In this document: positions 7,368-17,207 of the stretch, piece after piece
Numbering within the stretch: the stretch's first letter is position 1
How the letters are laid out: each line of letters starts with the position of its first letter
Assembly (NCBI GenBank): GCA_934215475.1
Contig: CAKPZY010000022.1
Coordinates: forward strand, 1 to 30,685
Length of the DNA: 30,685 bases
Origin: an uncultured Ligilactobacillus sp.
GTDB lineage: Bacteria > Bacillota > Bacilli > Lactobacillales > Lactobacillaceae
Direction: 5' to 3'
Notes under the pieces: model-generated
What the model was told of the DNA's origin: nothing
Seen by the model: the letters and a program-made list of their open reading frames with translations, nothing else
The model's database searches: none
Position numbers and translations under genes: made by a program

Positions 7368-10052
7368 CTAGAACTGATCGATCAGCAATTGCCTGATTTC
7401 TGACAGACTAGGCTGCCGAGGGTTCACAGCCGTACATTGATCACCATAAACAAGATCAACTAACTTATCTAAAGCACCATTGAATTGTTCTTTGGTGACT
7501 CCGTTTGCTGACAAAGTCGGTGTTACACCAACAGCCTTCATCAACTTGTCGATTCGTTTGCATAGAGCATCGACGAGTTCGGCATCGTTCTTGCCTGTGC
7601 ACCCAATATAGCGCGCAATATCAGCATAATCCTTTTGAGCCGTATACACTTCATAGCGAGGGAATGGGGTCCGTTTAACTTTCCCGGAAACTCCATTAAA
7701 GCGGATCACATGCTGCATAGCGATCGAAATCACCAAACCATGTGGTAAGCCGAACTCCCCACCTGTTTTGTGAGCAAGTGAGTGATTGATCCCCAAGAAA
7801 GCATTGGCAAATGACATTCCGGCCAAGGCAGCGGCATAGTGCATGTTGACACGTGCCTGTTCGCCACCCTTAGTCCGGTGCTCGATCCGATAAGTGAAAG
7901 AATCTTCCAAGTTTTCAAATACCAATTTGATCGCCTGCAAAGCCCATGGGCGGGTGAATTCTGAAGACATTACAGAAACATATGATTCAAGCGCATGGGA
8001 TAAAGTATCTAAGCCCGATAATGCCACTGTCCGCGGCGGTACCGTCAAAGCAAACCGTGGGTCGATGATTGCTACTTCAGGCGTTAATTCGTAGTCTGTC
8101 AACGGATACTTAACGTGTGTCTCATCATCGGTAATGACTGCGTACGGAGTAACTTCTGAACCAGTCCCTGAAGTCGTTGACAAAGCAACCAGCTTGGTAT
8201 GGGTCTGTGGTTTGAAAGATACGATCCGTTTTCTGATATCCATGAATTTCTGCTGGAGTTTAATAAACAATGCCTTTACTTTAGCATAGCTGTCCAAAAA
8301 TCCATCTTCCTCATCATATGAATATTCATAGATGTAACGAGCGATCTTGGCAGCGTCCAAAGCAGAACCGCCACCGATAGCAATGATCGTATCAGGCTTG
8401 AACTGCGCCATTTGTTTTGCGATTTCAATCGTTTGGCTCAAGGTTGGGTCAGGGTTGACCGTACCATAAAGTGAGATCTTCACTTGTTCAGGGCGCACAT
8501 TTAATTGATCGTAAACCTTATCAACAAAACCGAATTGGACCATGCCTGGATCAGCTACGACAAAAACTTTCTTTAAACCGGGCATTTCCTGCAAATATGT
8601 GACTGAGTCTTTTTCGAAGAAGATATCTTCAGGCAAGCGGACCCACTGCGGACGGTTGCGACGCTTGGCAATTGTCTTAATGTTCAAGAGGTCTTCAGTC
8701 GATAAGTTATGTGACAATGAATTATCACCCCAAGAGCCGGTCCCGAGCGTCAAACTTGCACGCATAGCATCTGTGTAAATGTCGCCGATCCCGCCCAATG
8801 AGTCTGGTTGGTTGACTAGGATCCGAGAAACTTTGGTCCGGTTGGCAAATTCTTTGATGAATGGATCAGCTTGGGTCCCAACTTGAATAGCAGCGTTGTG
8901 GCCAGCCCCTTGATAGCTTAATAATTCACAGACGATCTGGATCCCTTCTTCTCTGTCCTTGGCCTTATATACGGAGATCAACGGGCAGAGCTTCTCAGAA
9001 GATAGTTTCTCACCGATATTTTTGCGATCAAGTTCAAACATCATGACATCTTTATCTGCGGGCATCTTGATCCCAGCGTGGTCAGCGATCCAATGAGCCG
9101 ACTTACCGGCAATCTTGCCATTAACACCGTGTTTGTCATTAAAAACAAAATCAGCTAATGTTTTGTAGTCCTTCTTCGGTACCAGGTAAGCCCCGCGTTC
9201 TTGCATCTTTTGCAGCCATTCATCATAGATTGGAGCTTCGACAACGGCAGAGTTCTCAGTTGCACAGATCATGCCATTATCAAAACGCTTAGACAGCAAG
9301 AGATCTTCGATGGCCCGATCGATCCGAGCCGTATGATCGATAAAGATTGCCCCATTACCGGCACCAACACCCAAAGATGGGTTGCCGGAACAAAGGGCTG
9401 CATTAACCATTCCTGGCCCGCCAGTGGCTAAGATCGTCGCAATGTTTTGATTTTTGATCAAGGCAGTGGTGTTTTCCAAACTGGGTTTGTCGATCCACTG
9501 AATGATATTTTTGGGTGCGCCTGCTTTAACAGCCGCATCATACATAATTTGAGCAGCGTGTGTGGAACATTTCTGTGCTTGCGGATGGAAAGAAAAGACG
9601 ATCGCATTCCTGGTCTTCATTGCTAACAAAGACTTAAACATGACAGTTGAAGTCGGGTTGGTTGTCGGCACGATCCCCGCAATAACTCCTAGTGGAGCGG
9701 CAATTTTTATGCTGCCGCGGATCACATCATCTTCGATAATACCGACAGTTTTATCATTTTTAATAGTATGGTAGACATTTTCAGTCGCGAACTTATTTTT
9801 AGTATCCTTATCTTCAACAACACCACGTTCGGTCTCATCAACCGCTTCATGTGCCAACGATAATGAAGCCTCAGAACCAGCTAAAGCCATGGCGGCTACG
9901 ATCTTGTCTACTTGTTCCTGGGTAAAATTGCTGTATTGCGCTTCCGCTTTGACCGCTTTACTAACTAATCCACTTGTATACTTATCTGCTCTTTCCTGCA
10001 AATCAACAGGCTCAAGAGTAATAGTTTTCTCATTTTTGACAGTTGCTTTCAT
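7368..10052 (-). CDS. adhE: Bifunctional acetaldehyde-CoA/alcohol dehydrogenase
   Basis: AdhE reduces acetyl-CoA to acetaldehyde and then ethanol, regenerating two NAD+ during fermentation; it normally forms cytoplasmic filaments. The N-terminal aldehyde dehydrogenase half (to about residue 440) has VPTTNPTST, LATGGPGMV and NGMICATE with the catalytic cysteine near residue 263. The iron-dependent alcohol dehydrogenase half has IIAIGGGSALDAAK, TSGTGSEVTPYAVI and metal ligands in INHSLAHKTGGEFGLPHG. I chose the ATG at 10052 because GGAGG lies eight bases upstream; another ATG at 10055 is almost as good. The frame stays open to a TTG at 10073, but that places the ribosome site inside the gene. 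Rex-like and cre sites lie upstream, matching redox and carbon control. Confidence 0.96.
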   Translation of the reverse strand: MKATVKNEKTITLEPVDLQERADKYTSGLVSKAVKAEAQYSNFTQEQVDKIVAAMALAGSEASLSLAHEAVDETERGVVEDKDTKNKFATENVYHTIKNDKTVGIIEDDVIRGSIKIAAPLGVIAGIVPTTNPTSTVMFKSLLAMKTRNAIVFSFHPQAQKCSTHAAQIMYDAAVKAGAPKNIIQWIDKPSLENTTALIKNQNIATILATGGPGMVNAALCSGNPSLGVGAGNGAIFIDHTARIDRAIEDLLLSKRFDNGMICATENSAVVEAPIYDEWLQKMQERGAYLVPKKDYKTLADFVFNDKHGVNGKIAGKSAHWIADHAGIKMPADKDVMMFELDRKNIGEKLSSEKLCPLISVYKAKDREEGIQIVCELLSYQGAGHNAAIQVGTQADPFIKEFANRTKVSRILVNQPDSLGGIGDIYTDAMRASLTLGTGSWGDNSLSHNLSTEDLLNIKTIAKRRNRPQWVRLPEDIFFEKDSVTYLQEMPGLKKVFVVADPGMVQFGFVDKVYDQLNVRPEQVKISLYGTVNPDPTLSQTIEIAKQMAQFKPDTIIAIGGGSALDAAKIARYIYEYSYDEEDGFLDSYAKVKALFIKLQQKFMDIRKRIVSFKPQTHTKLVALSTTSGTGSEVTPYAVITDDETHVKYPLTDYELTPEVAIIDPRFALTVPPRTVALSGLDTLSHALESYVSVMSSEFTRPWALQAIKLVFENLEDSFTYRIEHRTKGGEQARVNMHYAAALAGMSFANAFLGINHSLAHKTGGEFGLPHGLVISIAMQHVIRFNGVSGKVKRTPFPRYEVYTAQKDYADIARYIGCTGKNDAELVDALCKRIDKLMKAVGVTPTLSANGVTKEQFNGALDKLVDLVYGDQCTAVNPRQPSLSEIRQLLIDQF

Positions 10053-10087
10053 CATAACATCCTCCAACATCAATTTTTTGATTGTTC

Positions 10088-10105
10088 AAGTGAAATATTT
10101 CACTT
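10088..10105. promoter_or_regulatory. Rex-like operator of adhE
   Basis: AAGTGAAATATTTCACTT is a perfect 18-bp palindrome close to the Rex consensus TTGTGA-N6-TCACAA. It lies immediately downstream of the adhE -10 box, where bound Rex would block transcription at low NADH/NAD+. A partial copy, TTTCAAGTGAAAT, overlaps the -35 box at 10132-10144. Confidence 0.65.
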
Positions 10106-10108
10106 AGG

Positions 10109-10137
10109 ATAATACATCTTTTGTGCATATGTTTCAA
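10109..10137 (-). promoter_or_regulatory. adhE promoter
   Basis: On the minus strand TTGAAA (10132-10137), a 17-base spacer and TATTAT (10109-10114), each one mismatch from consensus. Both boxes are flanked or overlapped by AAGTGAAAT elements. Confidence 0.7.
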
Positions 10138-10169
10138 GTGAAATGTCAAACAAAATCGCTAATATTTTT

Positions 10170-10183
10170 TGTAAGCGCTTCAC
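10170..10183. promoter_or_regulatory. cre-like site upstream of the adhE promoter
   Basis: TGTAAGCGCTTCAC has the palindromic AAGCGCTT core of CcpA sites but one displaced base on the right. It lies upstream of the -35 box, a position compatible with activation or weak binding. Confidence 0.4.
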
Positions 10184-10317
10184 AATTTCCAAGCGTCTTC
10201 CCCTGCTGCATAAGCTTTTATAATTTTGAAAGTACATATAAATATATTGATGAAAGCCTATACATTGTTGGATAACTATTAGTTTAAGAAATAGTAAGCA
10301 TAATTTTAAATTAAATA

Positions 10318-10331
10318 TGTTAACGTTTTCA
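10318..10331. promoter_or_regulatory. cre site (CcpA) far upstream of adhE
   Basis: TGTTAACGTTTTCA matches all fixed positions of the cre consensus TGWNANCGNTNWCA. On the minus strand it directly follows a TATAAT (near 10332-10337) that lacks a good -35. It may repress a distal second promoter for adhE. The rest of 10138-10422 is AT-rich with no gene I can support. Confidence 0.6.
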
Positions 10332-10422
10332 CAATTATATCTATCAAAATTTATTTGAAGTGAAACAAATTCATTAGTGAGCAATAATGCCGGTAACTGG
10401 TCCCAATTATGGTAGACGACAG

Positions 10423-10465
10423 AAAAAAATAAGTTTGATGATCAATAAATCGACCTTCAAACTTA
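10423..10465 (-). terminator. Terminator of mnmG
   Basis: TAAGTTTGA (10430-10438) pairs perfectly with TCAAACTTA (10457-10465). On the minus strand seven T follow the stem. Confidence 0.8.
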
Positions 10466-10494
10466 CTTTCCGTTTTTTAATCAGAGAACCATTA

Positions 10495-12429
10495 TTATCC
10501 CGCTTGCTGGTCTTGCTGTTTGTGAGTCTTAGCGATTCGTCCGTGTTCAATGTAAATTGCCAGGATCGACATGTCTGCGGGATTAACCCCGCTGATCCGG
10601 CTCGCTTGTGCCAGCGTTTCAGGTTGGATCTTTACTAACTTTTGCCTAGCTTCTGTCGCTAAACCATCGATCGCATTATAATCGATATTAGCCGGGATCT
10701 TCTTAGCTTCCATCCGGCGCAACTTCTCAACCTTTTGCAAAGACTTCTTGATATAACCAGCATATTTATACTGGATCTCGATTTGCTCGGTTCCTTGCTG
10801 ATCAAGTGGTTTCTCAGGTCCAGGAATAAATTGGAGCAAATCATTGTAAGTCACATATGGCCTTTTCAAAAAGTCACAGGCTAGGATCCCATCTTTGAGT
10901 TCGTGTTCATTGTGATCTGCCAAGTATGCATTGATCTTAGCGTTAGGCTTGATCCGCACACTCGCTAAACGGTGCATCTCTGCGACAATATCTCGTTTCT
11001 TAGCCTCAAATTGCGCATACCTTTCATCGGATATCAATCCAATATCGTGGCCGAGATCTGTCAAACGCAAATCAGCATTGTCATGCCGTAATATTAAGCG
11101 GTACTCAGCGCGTGAGGTCAGTAACCGGTAAGGCTCATTTGTGCCCTTAGTGACTAGGTCATCGATCATGACACCGATATATGCATCGCTGCGCTTTAAA
11201 ATGATTTGGTCTTTGCCTAGTGCATGTCGGCCAGCGTTGATGCCCGCAAGGATCCCTTGGCCCGCGGCCTCCTCATACCCTGAAGTACCATTTGTTTGCC
11301 CTGCGGTATAGAGACCGCTAACTAATTTGGTTTCCAGGGTCGGACGCAACTGATAAGGAGAAACAACATCGTATTCAATAGCATAACCCGGACGCATCAT
11401 CTCTGCCTTTTCCAAACCAGCTATCGAATGGACAAATTTCTGCTGTATTTCTTCGGGCATTGAAGTCGAAAGTCCTTGTAGATAATATTCATCCGTGTGA
11501 CGTCCTTCTGGTTCTAGAAACAACTGGTGCCGTGGTTTATCAGCAAAACGCACGATTTTATCTTCGATCGACGGGCAATAACGAGGGCCGACACCTTCGA
11601 TAACGCCGGTAAACATTGGTGCTCGATTCAAATTGTCATGAATAATTTCATGTGTGGCGCCATTGGTATAAGTTAACCAGCAGGATAACTGCTCTTTGGC
11701 AGGCAAATAATCTTCATCTTTTGATTCAAAAGAAAAATGGTGCGGTTTAACGTCACCCGGCTGTTCATCAGTTTGGGAATAATCGATCGTATTTCCATCA
11801 ACGCGTGGCGGTGTCCCAGTTTTGAATCGTTTTAGTTCAAACCCGAGTTTTTCCAAGTTACCTGATAACTTCATGGATGGCTGTGTGTTATTAGGACCAG
11901 AAGAATACATCAACTCGCCGATAATGATTTTACCGCGAGCCGCAGTTCCTGTGGTCAAAACAACTGCTTTAGCACCGTAACGTGCGCCAGTATTAGTCAC
12001 AACTCCTTTGACAATCCCATTTTCAACGATCAAGTCGTCCACAATACCCTGACGCAACGTTAAGTTTTTCTGCTGCTCCAAGGTATGTTTCATTTCAATG
12101 GAATACTGTCTTTTATCAGCTTGTGCTCTTAATGCTCGAACTGCTGGCCCTTTGCCAGTATTTAGCATCCGCATTTGAACATAAGTTTTATCAATATTTC
12201 TGCCCATTTCACCGCCAAGGGCATCAACTTCACGAACTACGATCCCCTTGGCTGGACCGCCAATTGATGGGTTACACGGCATGAAAGCTACCATTTCAAG
12301 ATTAATGGTCATGAGTAATGTCTTGTTACCCATACGGGCAGCTGCTAATGCGGCTTCAACGCCAGCATGACCAGCTCCGACTACGATCACATCGTAATCT
12401 TTTCCGGGATATTGTTTTACTTCCTGCAT
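10495..12429 (-). CDS. mnmG: tRNA uridine-5-carboxymethylaminomethyl modification enzyme, FAD subunit
   Basis: MnmG (GidA) works with MnmE to install cmnm5 on the wobble uridine (U34) of tRNAs that read two-family codons, using FAD, NADH, methylene-THF and glycine or ammonium. The 644-residue protein has the FAD-binding [10 protein letters not shown] near residue 18, [14 protein letters not shown] (about 49-62), TGTPPRVDG, and a second FAD motif [20 protein letters not shown] (about 376-395). [15 protein letters not shown] and the C-terminal MnmE-binding helical region ([30 protein letters not shown]) follow. Length is normal. AGGAG lies upstream of the ATG. It follows mnmE after 88 bases and is probably cotranscribed. 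Confidence 0.97.
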   Translation of the reverse strand: MQEVKQYPGKDYDVIVVGAGHAGVEAALAAARMGNKTLLMTINLEMVAFMPCNPSIGGPAKGIVVREVDALGGEMGRNIDKTYVQMRMLNTGKGPAVRALRAQADKRQYSIEMKHTLEQQKNLTLRQGIVDDLIVENGIVKGVVTNTGARYGAKAVVLTTGTAARGKIIIGELMYSSGPNNTQPSMKLSGNLEKLGFELKRFKTGTPPRVDGNTIDYSQTDEQPGDVKPHHFSFESKDEDYLPAKEQLSCWLTYTNGATHEIIHDNLNRAPMFTGVIEGVGPRYCPSIEDKIVRFADKPRHQLFLEPEGRHTDEYYLQGLSTSMPEEIQQKFVHSIAGLEKAEMMRPGYAIEYDVVSPYQLRPTLETKLVSGLYTAGQTNGTSGYEEAAGQGILAGINAGRHALGKDQIILKRSDAYIGVMIDDLVTKGTNEPYRLLTSRAEYRLILRHDNADLRLTDLGHDIGLISDERYAQFEAKKRDIVAEMHRLASVRIKPNAKINAYLADHNEHELKDGILACDFLKRPYVTYNDLLQFIPGPEKPLDQQGTEQIEIQYKYAGYIKKSLQKVEKLRRMEAKKIPANIDYNAIDGLATEARQKLVKIQPETLAQASRISGVNPADMSILAIYIEHGRIAKTHKQQDQQAG

Positions 12430-12487
12430 TTTTACTTTCTCCTATTTCATGATGAATATTCTTTACTCAAAATTCTCTCTTTTATAC

Positions 12488-12503
12488 ACCGATAATTATC
12501 GGT
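12488..12503. repeat. 16-bp perfect palindrome between mnmE and mnmG
   Basis: ACCGATAATTATCGGT is a perfect inverted repeat lying 14 bases after the mnmE stop codon. No T run follows, so it is not a standard terminator. It may be an RNA-stabilising or processing hairpin in the mnmE-mnmG transcript. Confidence 0.45.
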
Positions 12504-12517
12504 TATAAGAACGGCTT

Positions 12518-13912
12518 TTATTTGCCTAAACAAAATTGACTAAAGAGCTGATCCAACAGTTCATCCTGGTATGAATCTCCTGTGATCTCGCCAAGGTCAT
12601 CCCAAGCATCCGTCATATCGATCTGGCACAAGTCCACTGGCATCCCGTCATCGATGCCGTTCAGCACAGCATCCAACGAATCCTTAGCCTTGTGCAGAAG
12701 TGCTATGTGACGTGAGTTAGTCAGCATGACTGTCGTTTGCGAATTATCGATCCCGTTGAAAAACATCTGCGCGATCCGTTCTTCCAGCTCTGACAAGCCA
12801 TCATTTTGAATGACTGAAGTACTTAGCAATTCAGTCGGCGTAGTCAGACGCTTAACTTCGTCCAACTCAATTTTTTGCGGTAAGTCCGTCTTATTTAAAA
12901 TAACTAATCGCTTTTTGTCCTTGGTCAGCTCAAGTAATTTACGGTCACCATCTGTCAGCGGTTCACTGGCATCCAACAGTAACATAACTAGGTCAGCTTG
13001 CTCGATCGCCTTACGCGAACGCTCGACCCCGATCTTTTCGACCTTATCTTTCGTTTCCCGTATCCCGGCCGTATCGATCAGTTTCAAAGGAACATCGCGA
13101 ATGTTGACGTATTCTTCGATCACATCGCGCGTTGTCCCGGCGACATCTGTCACGATAGCTTTATCCTCATGCAATAAATAATTCAATAAACTTGATTTAC
13201 CAACATTAGGGTGCCCAACGATCGCGGTCGCTAAGCCTTCACGCATAATCTTGCCCTGATTAGCGGTCTTTAGTAAGTCTTCTATCCGCTTCTTAACCTC
13301 TTGAGCTTTCTCCTTGAGCAAATTGGTCGTCAAAGTTTCCACATCGTCATATTCAGGGTAATCAATGTTAACCTCCACTTGAGCCAAAACATCCAAAATG
13401 TCTTGCCGCAAATTTTTGATCAATTTAGACAAATTACCGTCCAACTGATTAAGGGCTATCTGCATTGAACGATCAGTTTTGGCCCTGATCAAATCCATCA
13501 CGGATTCTGCTTGGGTCAAATCGATCCTACCGTGTAAAAATGCTCGTTTGGTAAATTCTCCAGGTTCCGCTAAACGCGCGCCATTTTGCAACAATAATTG
13601 TAAAATTTTGTTGGTGGGCACGATCCCACCATGGCAATTGATTTCAATAATATCTTCACGAGTGAAAGTTTTAGGTGCACGCATCACGGACACCATCACT
13701 TCATCGATATCCTCTGACGTTTCTGGATCAACTATGTGACCATAATTGATCGTATGCGAGGCTACTTTTGCTAAATCTTTTCCTTTAAATATCTTTGCCG
13801 CTACTGCCAATGATTCCTCGCCGCTCATGCGCACGATAGAGATCGCACCTTCACCAGGAGGAGTAGAAATCGCAGCGATCGTATCATATTCAGTTGTCTG
13901 CATCACGGTCAT
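12518..13912 (-). CDS. mnmE: tRNA modification GTPase
   Basis: MnmE (TrmE) is the GTPase partner of MnmG in tRNA U34 modification. At 464 residues it has normal length. The N-terminal tetrahydrofolate-binding domain begins [23 protein letters not shown]. The G domain, inserted in a helical domain, has [11 protein letters not shown] (P loop), VAGTTRD (switch), DTAGIRE and NKTDL. It ends in the conserved FCLGK, whose cysteine is characteristic. I start at the ATG at 13912, which has GGGAGG nine bases upstream. The frame stays open 23 codons further, but that stretch runs through a terminator stem and has no ribosome site. The region upstream contains a promoter and an early terminator. Confidence 0.96.
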   Translation of the reverse strand: MTVMQTTEYDTIAAISTPPGEGAISIVRMSGEESLAVAAKIFKGKDLAKVASHTINYGHIVDPETSEDIDEVMVSVMRAPKTFTREDIIEINCHGGIVPTNKILQLLLQNGARLAEPGEFTKRAFLHGRIDLTQAESVMDLIRAKTDRSMQIALNQLDGNLSKLIKNLRQDILDVLAQVEVNIDYPEYDDVETLTTNLLKEKAQEVKKRIEDLLKTANQGKIMREGLATAIVGHPNVGKSSLLNYLLHEDKAIVTDVAGTTRDVIEEYVNIRDVPLKLIDTAGIRETKDKVEKIGVERSRKAIEQADLVMLLLDASEPLTDGDRKLLELTKDKKRLVILNKTDLPQKIELDEVKRLTTPTELLSTSVIQNDGLSELEERIAQMFFNGIDNSQTTVMLTNSRHIALLHKAKDSLDAVLNGIDDGMPVDLCQIDMTDAWDDLGEITGDSYQDELLDQLFSQFCLGK

Positions 13913-13934
13913 TAAAAAATCCCTCCCTAGGACA

Positions 13935-13984
13935 CAAAAAAAGCGCTGCTCCACGCCAAATAAACAGCATGGACAAAGCACTTT
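13935..13984 (-). terminator. Terminator or attenuator in the mnmE leader
   Basis: Arms 13940-13947/13977-13984 (8 bp, one G-U) and 13950-13956/13967-13973 (7 bp, one G-U) form a two-step hairpin. On the minus strand it is followed by seven T. It lies between the mnmE promoter and the ribosome site, about 35 bases into the transcript. Confidence 0.75.
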
Positions 13985-14024
13985 GACTACTTTATCTTTA
14001 TTTAGGATAACAATTATTACTTAC

Positions 14025-14053
14025 AATATACGAGCAAAAAAATAAAAAGTCAA
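14025..14053 (-). promoter_or_regulatory. mnmE promoter
   Basis: On the minus strand TTGACT (14048-14053), a 17-base spacer and TATATT (14025-14030). The start point near 14018 gives a leader of about 105 bases that includes the terminator hairpin. Confidence 0.7.
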
Positions 14054-14273
14054 GTACAATTAGAAGGTAAACGGTGTTCGGAAGCACGATTCACAGGCTA
14101 CAAATACCAGTATAATTTGTCATTTCGATTCAAGAAGTCACATATCAGTCGCCCGAATTCTACAATTGCTTGTATTTGTTTAACCAACAGCTCGACGAGT
14201 CAGCTAAATAATGACGCCCACAAATAGGCAGATGTAATTGCTTAAAAATATTATGGAAAGTATGAGTTTAACT

Positions 14274-15317
14274 ATGTTTTTAATTGATATCACACCACCG
14301 AAAAATGATGTTCATGATCCGATCCTCAATCAATCGATCGATAATTATCTGATCAATAATTCTAAGTTTCACGGGCATGGCTTGATCTGTTATATCAACC
14401 GTCCCTCTGTCATCATTGGCTCTGCTCAAAACGCTTTTGCTGAAGTTGACCTCAACTATTTGGCAAAAAACGATGTTTCATTAGTTCGGCGTACATCAGG
14501 TGGCGGTGCAGTGTATCATGATGAGGGAAATATTATTTTTGAAAATATCATCAGTGGAACGCAGGAGCACTTTGGGGATTATGACTATTTTGCGTGCCCA
14601 ATCTTAACCGCATTAGCTGATATGGGCTTAACAAATGCTGAGATAAATGCCAAAAGCGCCCTGATAGCAAATGAACATAAATTTTCAGGCATGTGCATGA
14701 TCAAGGGTAAGGACGGCTACGCAGCTGGCGGGACTTTGATGTTTGACTTGAACATTCAAAATGCTAGAAAAGCATTGACACCTAAAAAACGTAACCAGGT
14801 GAAGCGAGGTGTTTTGTCCACAGATCGCTCGATCACTAACCTTGCGCCATTAATGCCCATGCGAATAGCCAATATGAGTACTGAACAGTTCAAAAATGAA
14901 TTACTCAAGCACCTGTTCCACGTGAAACATTTGGCGGATATCCCTACCTATCACTTAACAGAAACTGATTGGAAAAATATATATGATCTCGTTCACAAAA
15001 AATATGGACGTAACGTGTGGAACTACGGCAAAAATCCGGACTTTGAATACTATGCTAATTTGTCTTATAGTTCCTCGAGTATGCATATCAATTTTTCACT
15101 CCAATGTAACAAATTATCACAAGTCAAAGTCTTTGGAACCAATATTACTGCTGATGCTGCTGAAGTTTTGGAGAAGGCGCTACTTGGTGTTACCTTAGAT
15201 GCAAAGCCACTACAAGAGCTGCTGTCCGAAACTTTCCTAAATACCAGTCCAGGGCTCTTAAATAAAGTAATAAATGCCCTGATGTCCGCAGAAAACACAC
15301 ATCAGATCCTTGGTTAG
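14274..15317 (+). CDS. lplA: Lipoate--protein ligase
   Basis: LplA activates lipoate with ATP and transfers it to the E2 subunits of 2-oxoacid dehydrogenases or to GcvH. The protein has FLIDIT...HDPILNQSIDNYLI, RPSVIIGSAQNAFAEVD, the catalytic-site VRRTSGGGAVYHDEGNI (about residues 74-90), and KFSGMCMIKGKDGYAAGGTLMFD with the lipoyl-AMP lysine region. A C-terminal accessory domain follows (KKYGRNVWNYGKNPDFEY). I placed the start at the ATG at 14274 because family members begin MYLID...DP. The frame is open from a TTG at 14238, with further ATGs at 14253 and 14262, and no start has a strong SD. A possible TATAAT lies at 14111-14116. The rest of 14054-14273 shows nothing clear. Confidence 0.92.
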   Translation: MFLIDITPPKNDVHDPILNQSIDNYLINNSKFHGHGLICYINRPSVIIGSAQNAFAEVDLNYLAKNDVSLVRRTSGGGAVYHDEGNIIFENIISGTQEHFGDYDYFACPILTALADMGLTNAEINAKSALIANEHKFSGMCMIKGKDGYAAGGTLMFDLNIQNARKALTPKKRNQVKRGVLSTDRSITNLAPLMPMRIANMSTEQFKNELLKHLFHVKHLADIPTYHLTETDWKNIYDLVHKKYGRNVWNYGKNPDFEYYANLSYSSSSMHINFSLQCNKLSQVKVFGTNITADAAEVLEKALLGVTLDAKPLQELLSETFLNTSPGLLNKVINALMSAENTHQILG

Positions 15318-15338
15318 TGTGATAGTACACACTAATCA
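15313..15338. repeat. Inverted repeat over the lplA stop codon
   Basis: TTAGTGTG (15315-15322) and CACACTAA (15329-15336) are perfect complements around a six-base loop, extended by G-C and G-U pairs outside. The left arm includes the lplA stop codon. No T run follows; the true terminator is 45 bases on. Confidence 0.4.
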
Positions 15339-15382
15339 AACTATTGAGTTGACGAAACAAACACAAAATTTGTTAAATTTTC

Positions 15383-15413
15383 GCACTACGTAGTTATTCG
15401 TAGCTGCTTTTTT
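15383..15413 (+). terminator. Terminator of lplA
   Basis: GCACTACG (15383-15390) pairs with CGTAG and TGC (15399-15407) with one bulged C, followed by six T on the plus strand. Confidence 0.75.
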
Positions 15414-15570
15414 ATTTCCAATTTAATAAATTTCACAAAGAATTTGTGCCTATCAAATCTTACATCACACCAGTGCAATAATCTGCTTCATATGACAGCT
15501 AGGTTAGATATGTTCCTTTTAAATATGCTAAAATACTATGTTTGTATAATTTAAGTTTGGGGTTTTAATT

Positions 15571-17052
15571 TTGAATTCAATTAATAAAACAAATAAAAGT
15601 ATCGTCACCTTCGCTCTGTTTATCGCGACATTTTTGAGTGCCGTTGAAGGCACCATCGTTTCGACGGCCATGCCTACGATAGTCGGAGATTTAAAAGGAA
15701 TATCTCTCATGAATTGGGTCTTTTCTGTTTATTTGCTGACCATGACTTTGGCAACGCCCGTCTATGGTAAGTTGGTCGACGAAATTGGTCGTAAGCCTGT
15801 CTTTATCACCGGCTTATTTATATTTTTGGTTGGCTCGATCTCAAGCGGCCTCTCATCAAACATGCCGGAACTGATTTTCTGGCGCGCTATTCAAGGGATC
15901 GGTGCAGGAGCTATTTTACCGATCTCCAACACGATCATCGCGGATATTTACACTCCAGAAAAAAGAGCGCAGATTATGGGCTTAAATAACTCCGCGTGGG
16001 GGATCGCCTCAGTAGCCGCACCCTTATTGGGCGGCGTGATCGTAGATAACTTCAGCTGGCACTGGATCTTTTTTATCAATATCCCTATCGGTTTGCTGTC
16101 AATAATTTTAATCTTTTTCTTCTTAAAAGAAGCTAAACATTCCGGCAGAGGAAAACTGGATATTATAGGTACCCTTTGGCTTTCATTGGCTATTGGCGGG
16201 ATCTTATATGGCGTAGAACTATTAAATCAAGCTCACGTCAAACCACTAACTATCCTCAGTGTTTTTGCCTGTGCGCTCCTGGGTTTAGTGCTATTTACTT
16301 ATCAAGAAAAACGTGCTCAAGATCCAATCATTTTACTGGATCTGTTTAAAAATCGGACTTTTGTTATTCAAAACTTTGCCGCTGCGATGTTGTCTATCTT
16401 CTTAATCGCTTTTGATGTCTACGTACCTTCTTGGACTCAAGGTTTGCTGGGGCTGCCGGCAACCATCGCAGGTTTTGCAACTACACCAAGTTCTGTGCTG
16501 TGGACCTTTGGCTCATTTGTGGCAGGATTACTTCTGCCTAAGTTCACGCCGCGACAAATTTTAATGATCGGCATGGGGCTTTTAGTTGCTGCAGGTTCTG
16601 TTTTTATCTTCTTGCCAGTAACTACACCTTTTTATGTCTTTATGTTCATTGGGATTTTCCTTGGAACGGGTTTTGGAATTACTGTCACTTGCTCCATGAT
16701 CGTGTCCCAAAATATCGTGGATCAGAGAAATATTGGCATGGCAACCTCGTTTAATACCTTAGTGAGAACATTGTCGCAAAGTATCTCGATCTCTGTTTTT
16801 GGTATTATTTTAAATCGCTCCTTATTGGCCGGAATCAAGAATCATCCCGAGGCAGATCTCACAGGCGATATGTTTAACAAAATGATCAACCCGCATACAG
16901 TCAGCCAATTACCTGATAGCTTGATACCATTATTGCACCAGATCTACCATACTGGTTTGCATAATATCTTTTTGATTGCCACCATTTGCATGGCTTTGGT
17001 TTTCATATTAAATTTATTAAAGCAAAAGGATTACCATATAGATACCCAGTAA
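15571..17052 (+). CDS. MFS multidrug transporter, DHA2 family (14 membrane segments)
   Basis: This 493-residue membrane protein is a drug:proton antiporter of the 14-helix DHA2 type. Helix 1 carries the family pattern SAVEGTIVSTAMPTIVGDL. Motif A follows helix 2 (GKLVDEIGRKPVF), and the motif C region is WGIASVAAPLLGGVIVDNFSWHWIFFINIPIG, cut here into its usual WRWIFFINxPIG end. The substrate cannot be told from the sequence. The start is a TTG with GGGG about nine bases upstream; the next ATG would remove half of helix 1. TGCTAAAAT (15529-15537) and TATAAT (15545-15550) are both possible -10 boxes. No regulator gene adjoins it. Confidence 0.9.
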   Translation: MNSINKTNKSIVTFALFIATFLSAVEGTIVSTAMPTIVGDLKGISLMNWVFSVYLLTMTLATPVYGKLVDEIGRKPVFITGLFIFLVGSISSGLSSNMPELIFWRAIQGIGAGAILPISNTIIADIYTPEKRAQIMGLNNSAWGIASVAAPLLGGVIVDNFSWHWIFFINIPIGLLSIILIFFFLKEAKHSGRGKLDIIGTLWLSLAIGGILYGVELLNQAHVKPLTILSVFACALLGLVLFTYQEKRAQDPIILLDLFKNRTFVIQNFAAAMLSIFLIAFDVYVPSWTQGLLGLPATIAGFATTPSSVLWTFGSFVAGLLLPKFTPRQILMIGMGLLVAAGSVFIFLPVTTPFYVFMFIGIFLGTGFGITVTCSMIVSQNIVDQRNIGMATSFNTLVRTLSQSISISVFGIILNRSLLAGIKNHPEADLTGDMFNKMINPHTVSQLPDSLIPLLHQIYHTGLHNIFLIATICMALVFILNLLKQKDYHIDTQ

Positions 17053-17139
17053 CATTAAGTGTTAACGATGTTAAAATCACAAAACGTGAACATGATTTGC
17101 TTTGCAATTTTAGTTTGTTCAAAAATGACGCATTAAAAG

Positions 17140-17186
17140 TTCCCACGATCGTTGAAATCATTCTAACGTTCGTGGGTTCTTTTATT
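17140..17186. terminator. Bidirectional terminator between convergent MFS and SDR genes
   Basis: CCCACGA and CGTT (17142-17153) pair with AACG and TCGTGGG (17165-17176) with a single T-T mismatch. T-rich sequence follows on the plus strand, and a shorter T run on the minus strand. Confidence 0.8.
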
Positions 17187-17207
17187 ATAATTATGTTTAT
17201 TTTGCAA

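Noticed and set aside
10100..10384. Open frame of 94 codons on the minus strand upstream of adhE
   Set aside because: It runs through the adhE promoter, Rex-like palindrome and cre sites, has AT-driven composition and no SD.
10387..10638. Open frame of 83 codons on the plus strand at the end of mnmG
   Set aside because: Its second half is antisense to the mnmG C terminus and its first half crosses the mnmG terminator.
13913..13981. N-terminal extension of MnmE by 23 residues
   Set aside because: The added stretch is encoded by a terminator stem, is Cys/Phe-rich, lacks a ribosome site, and the ATG at 13912 has a good SD and fits the family length.
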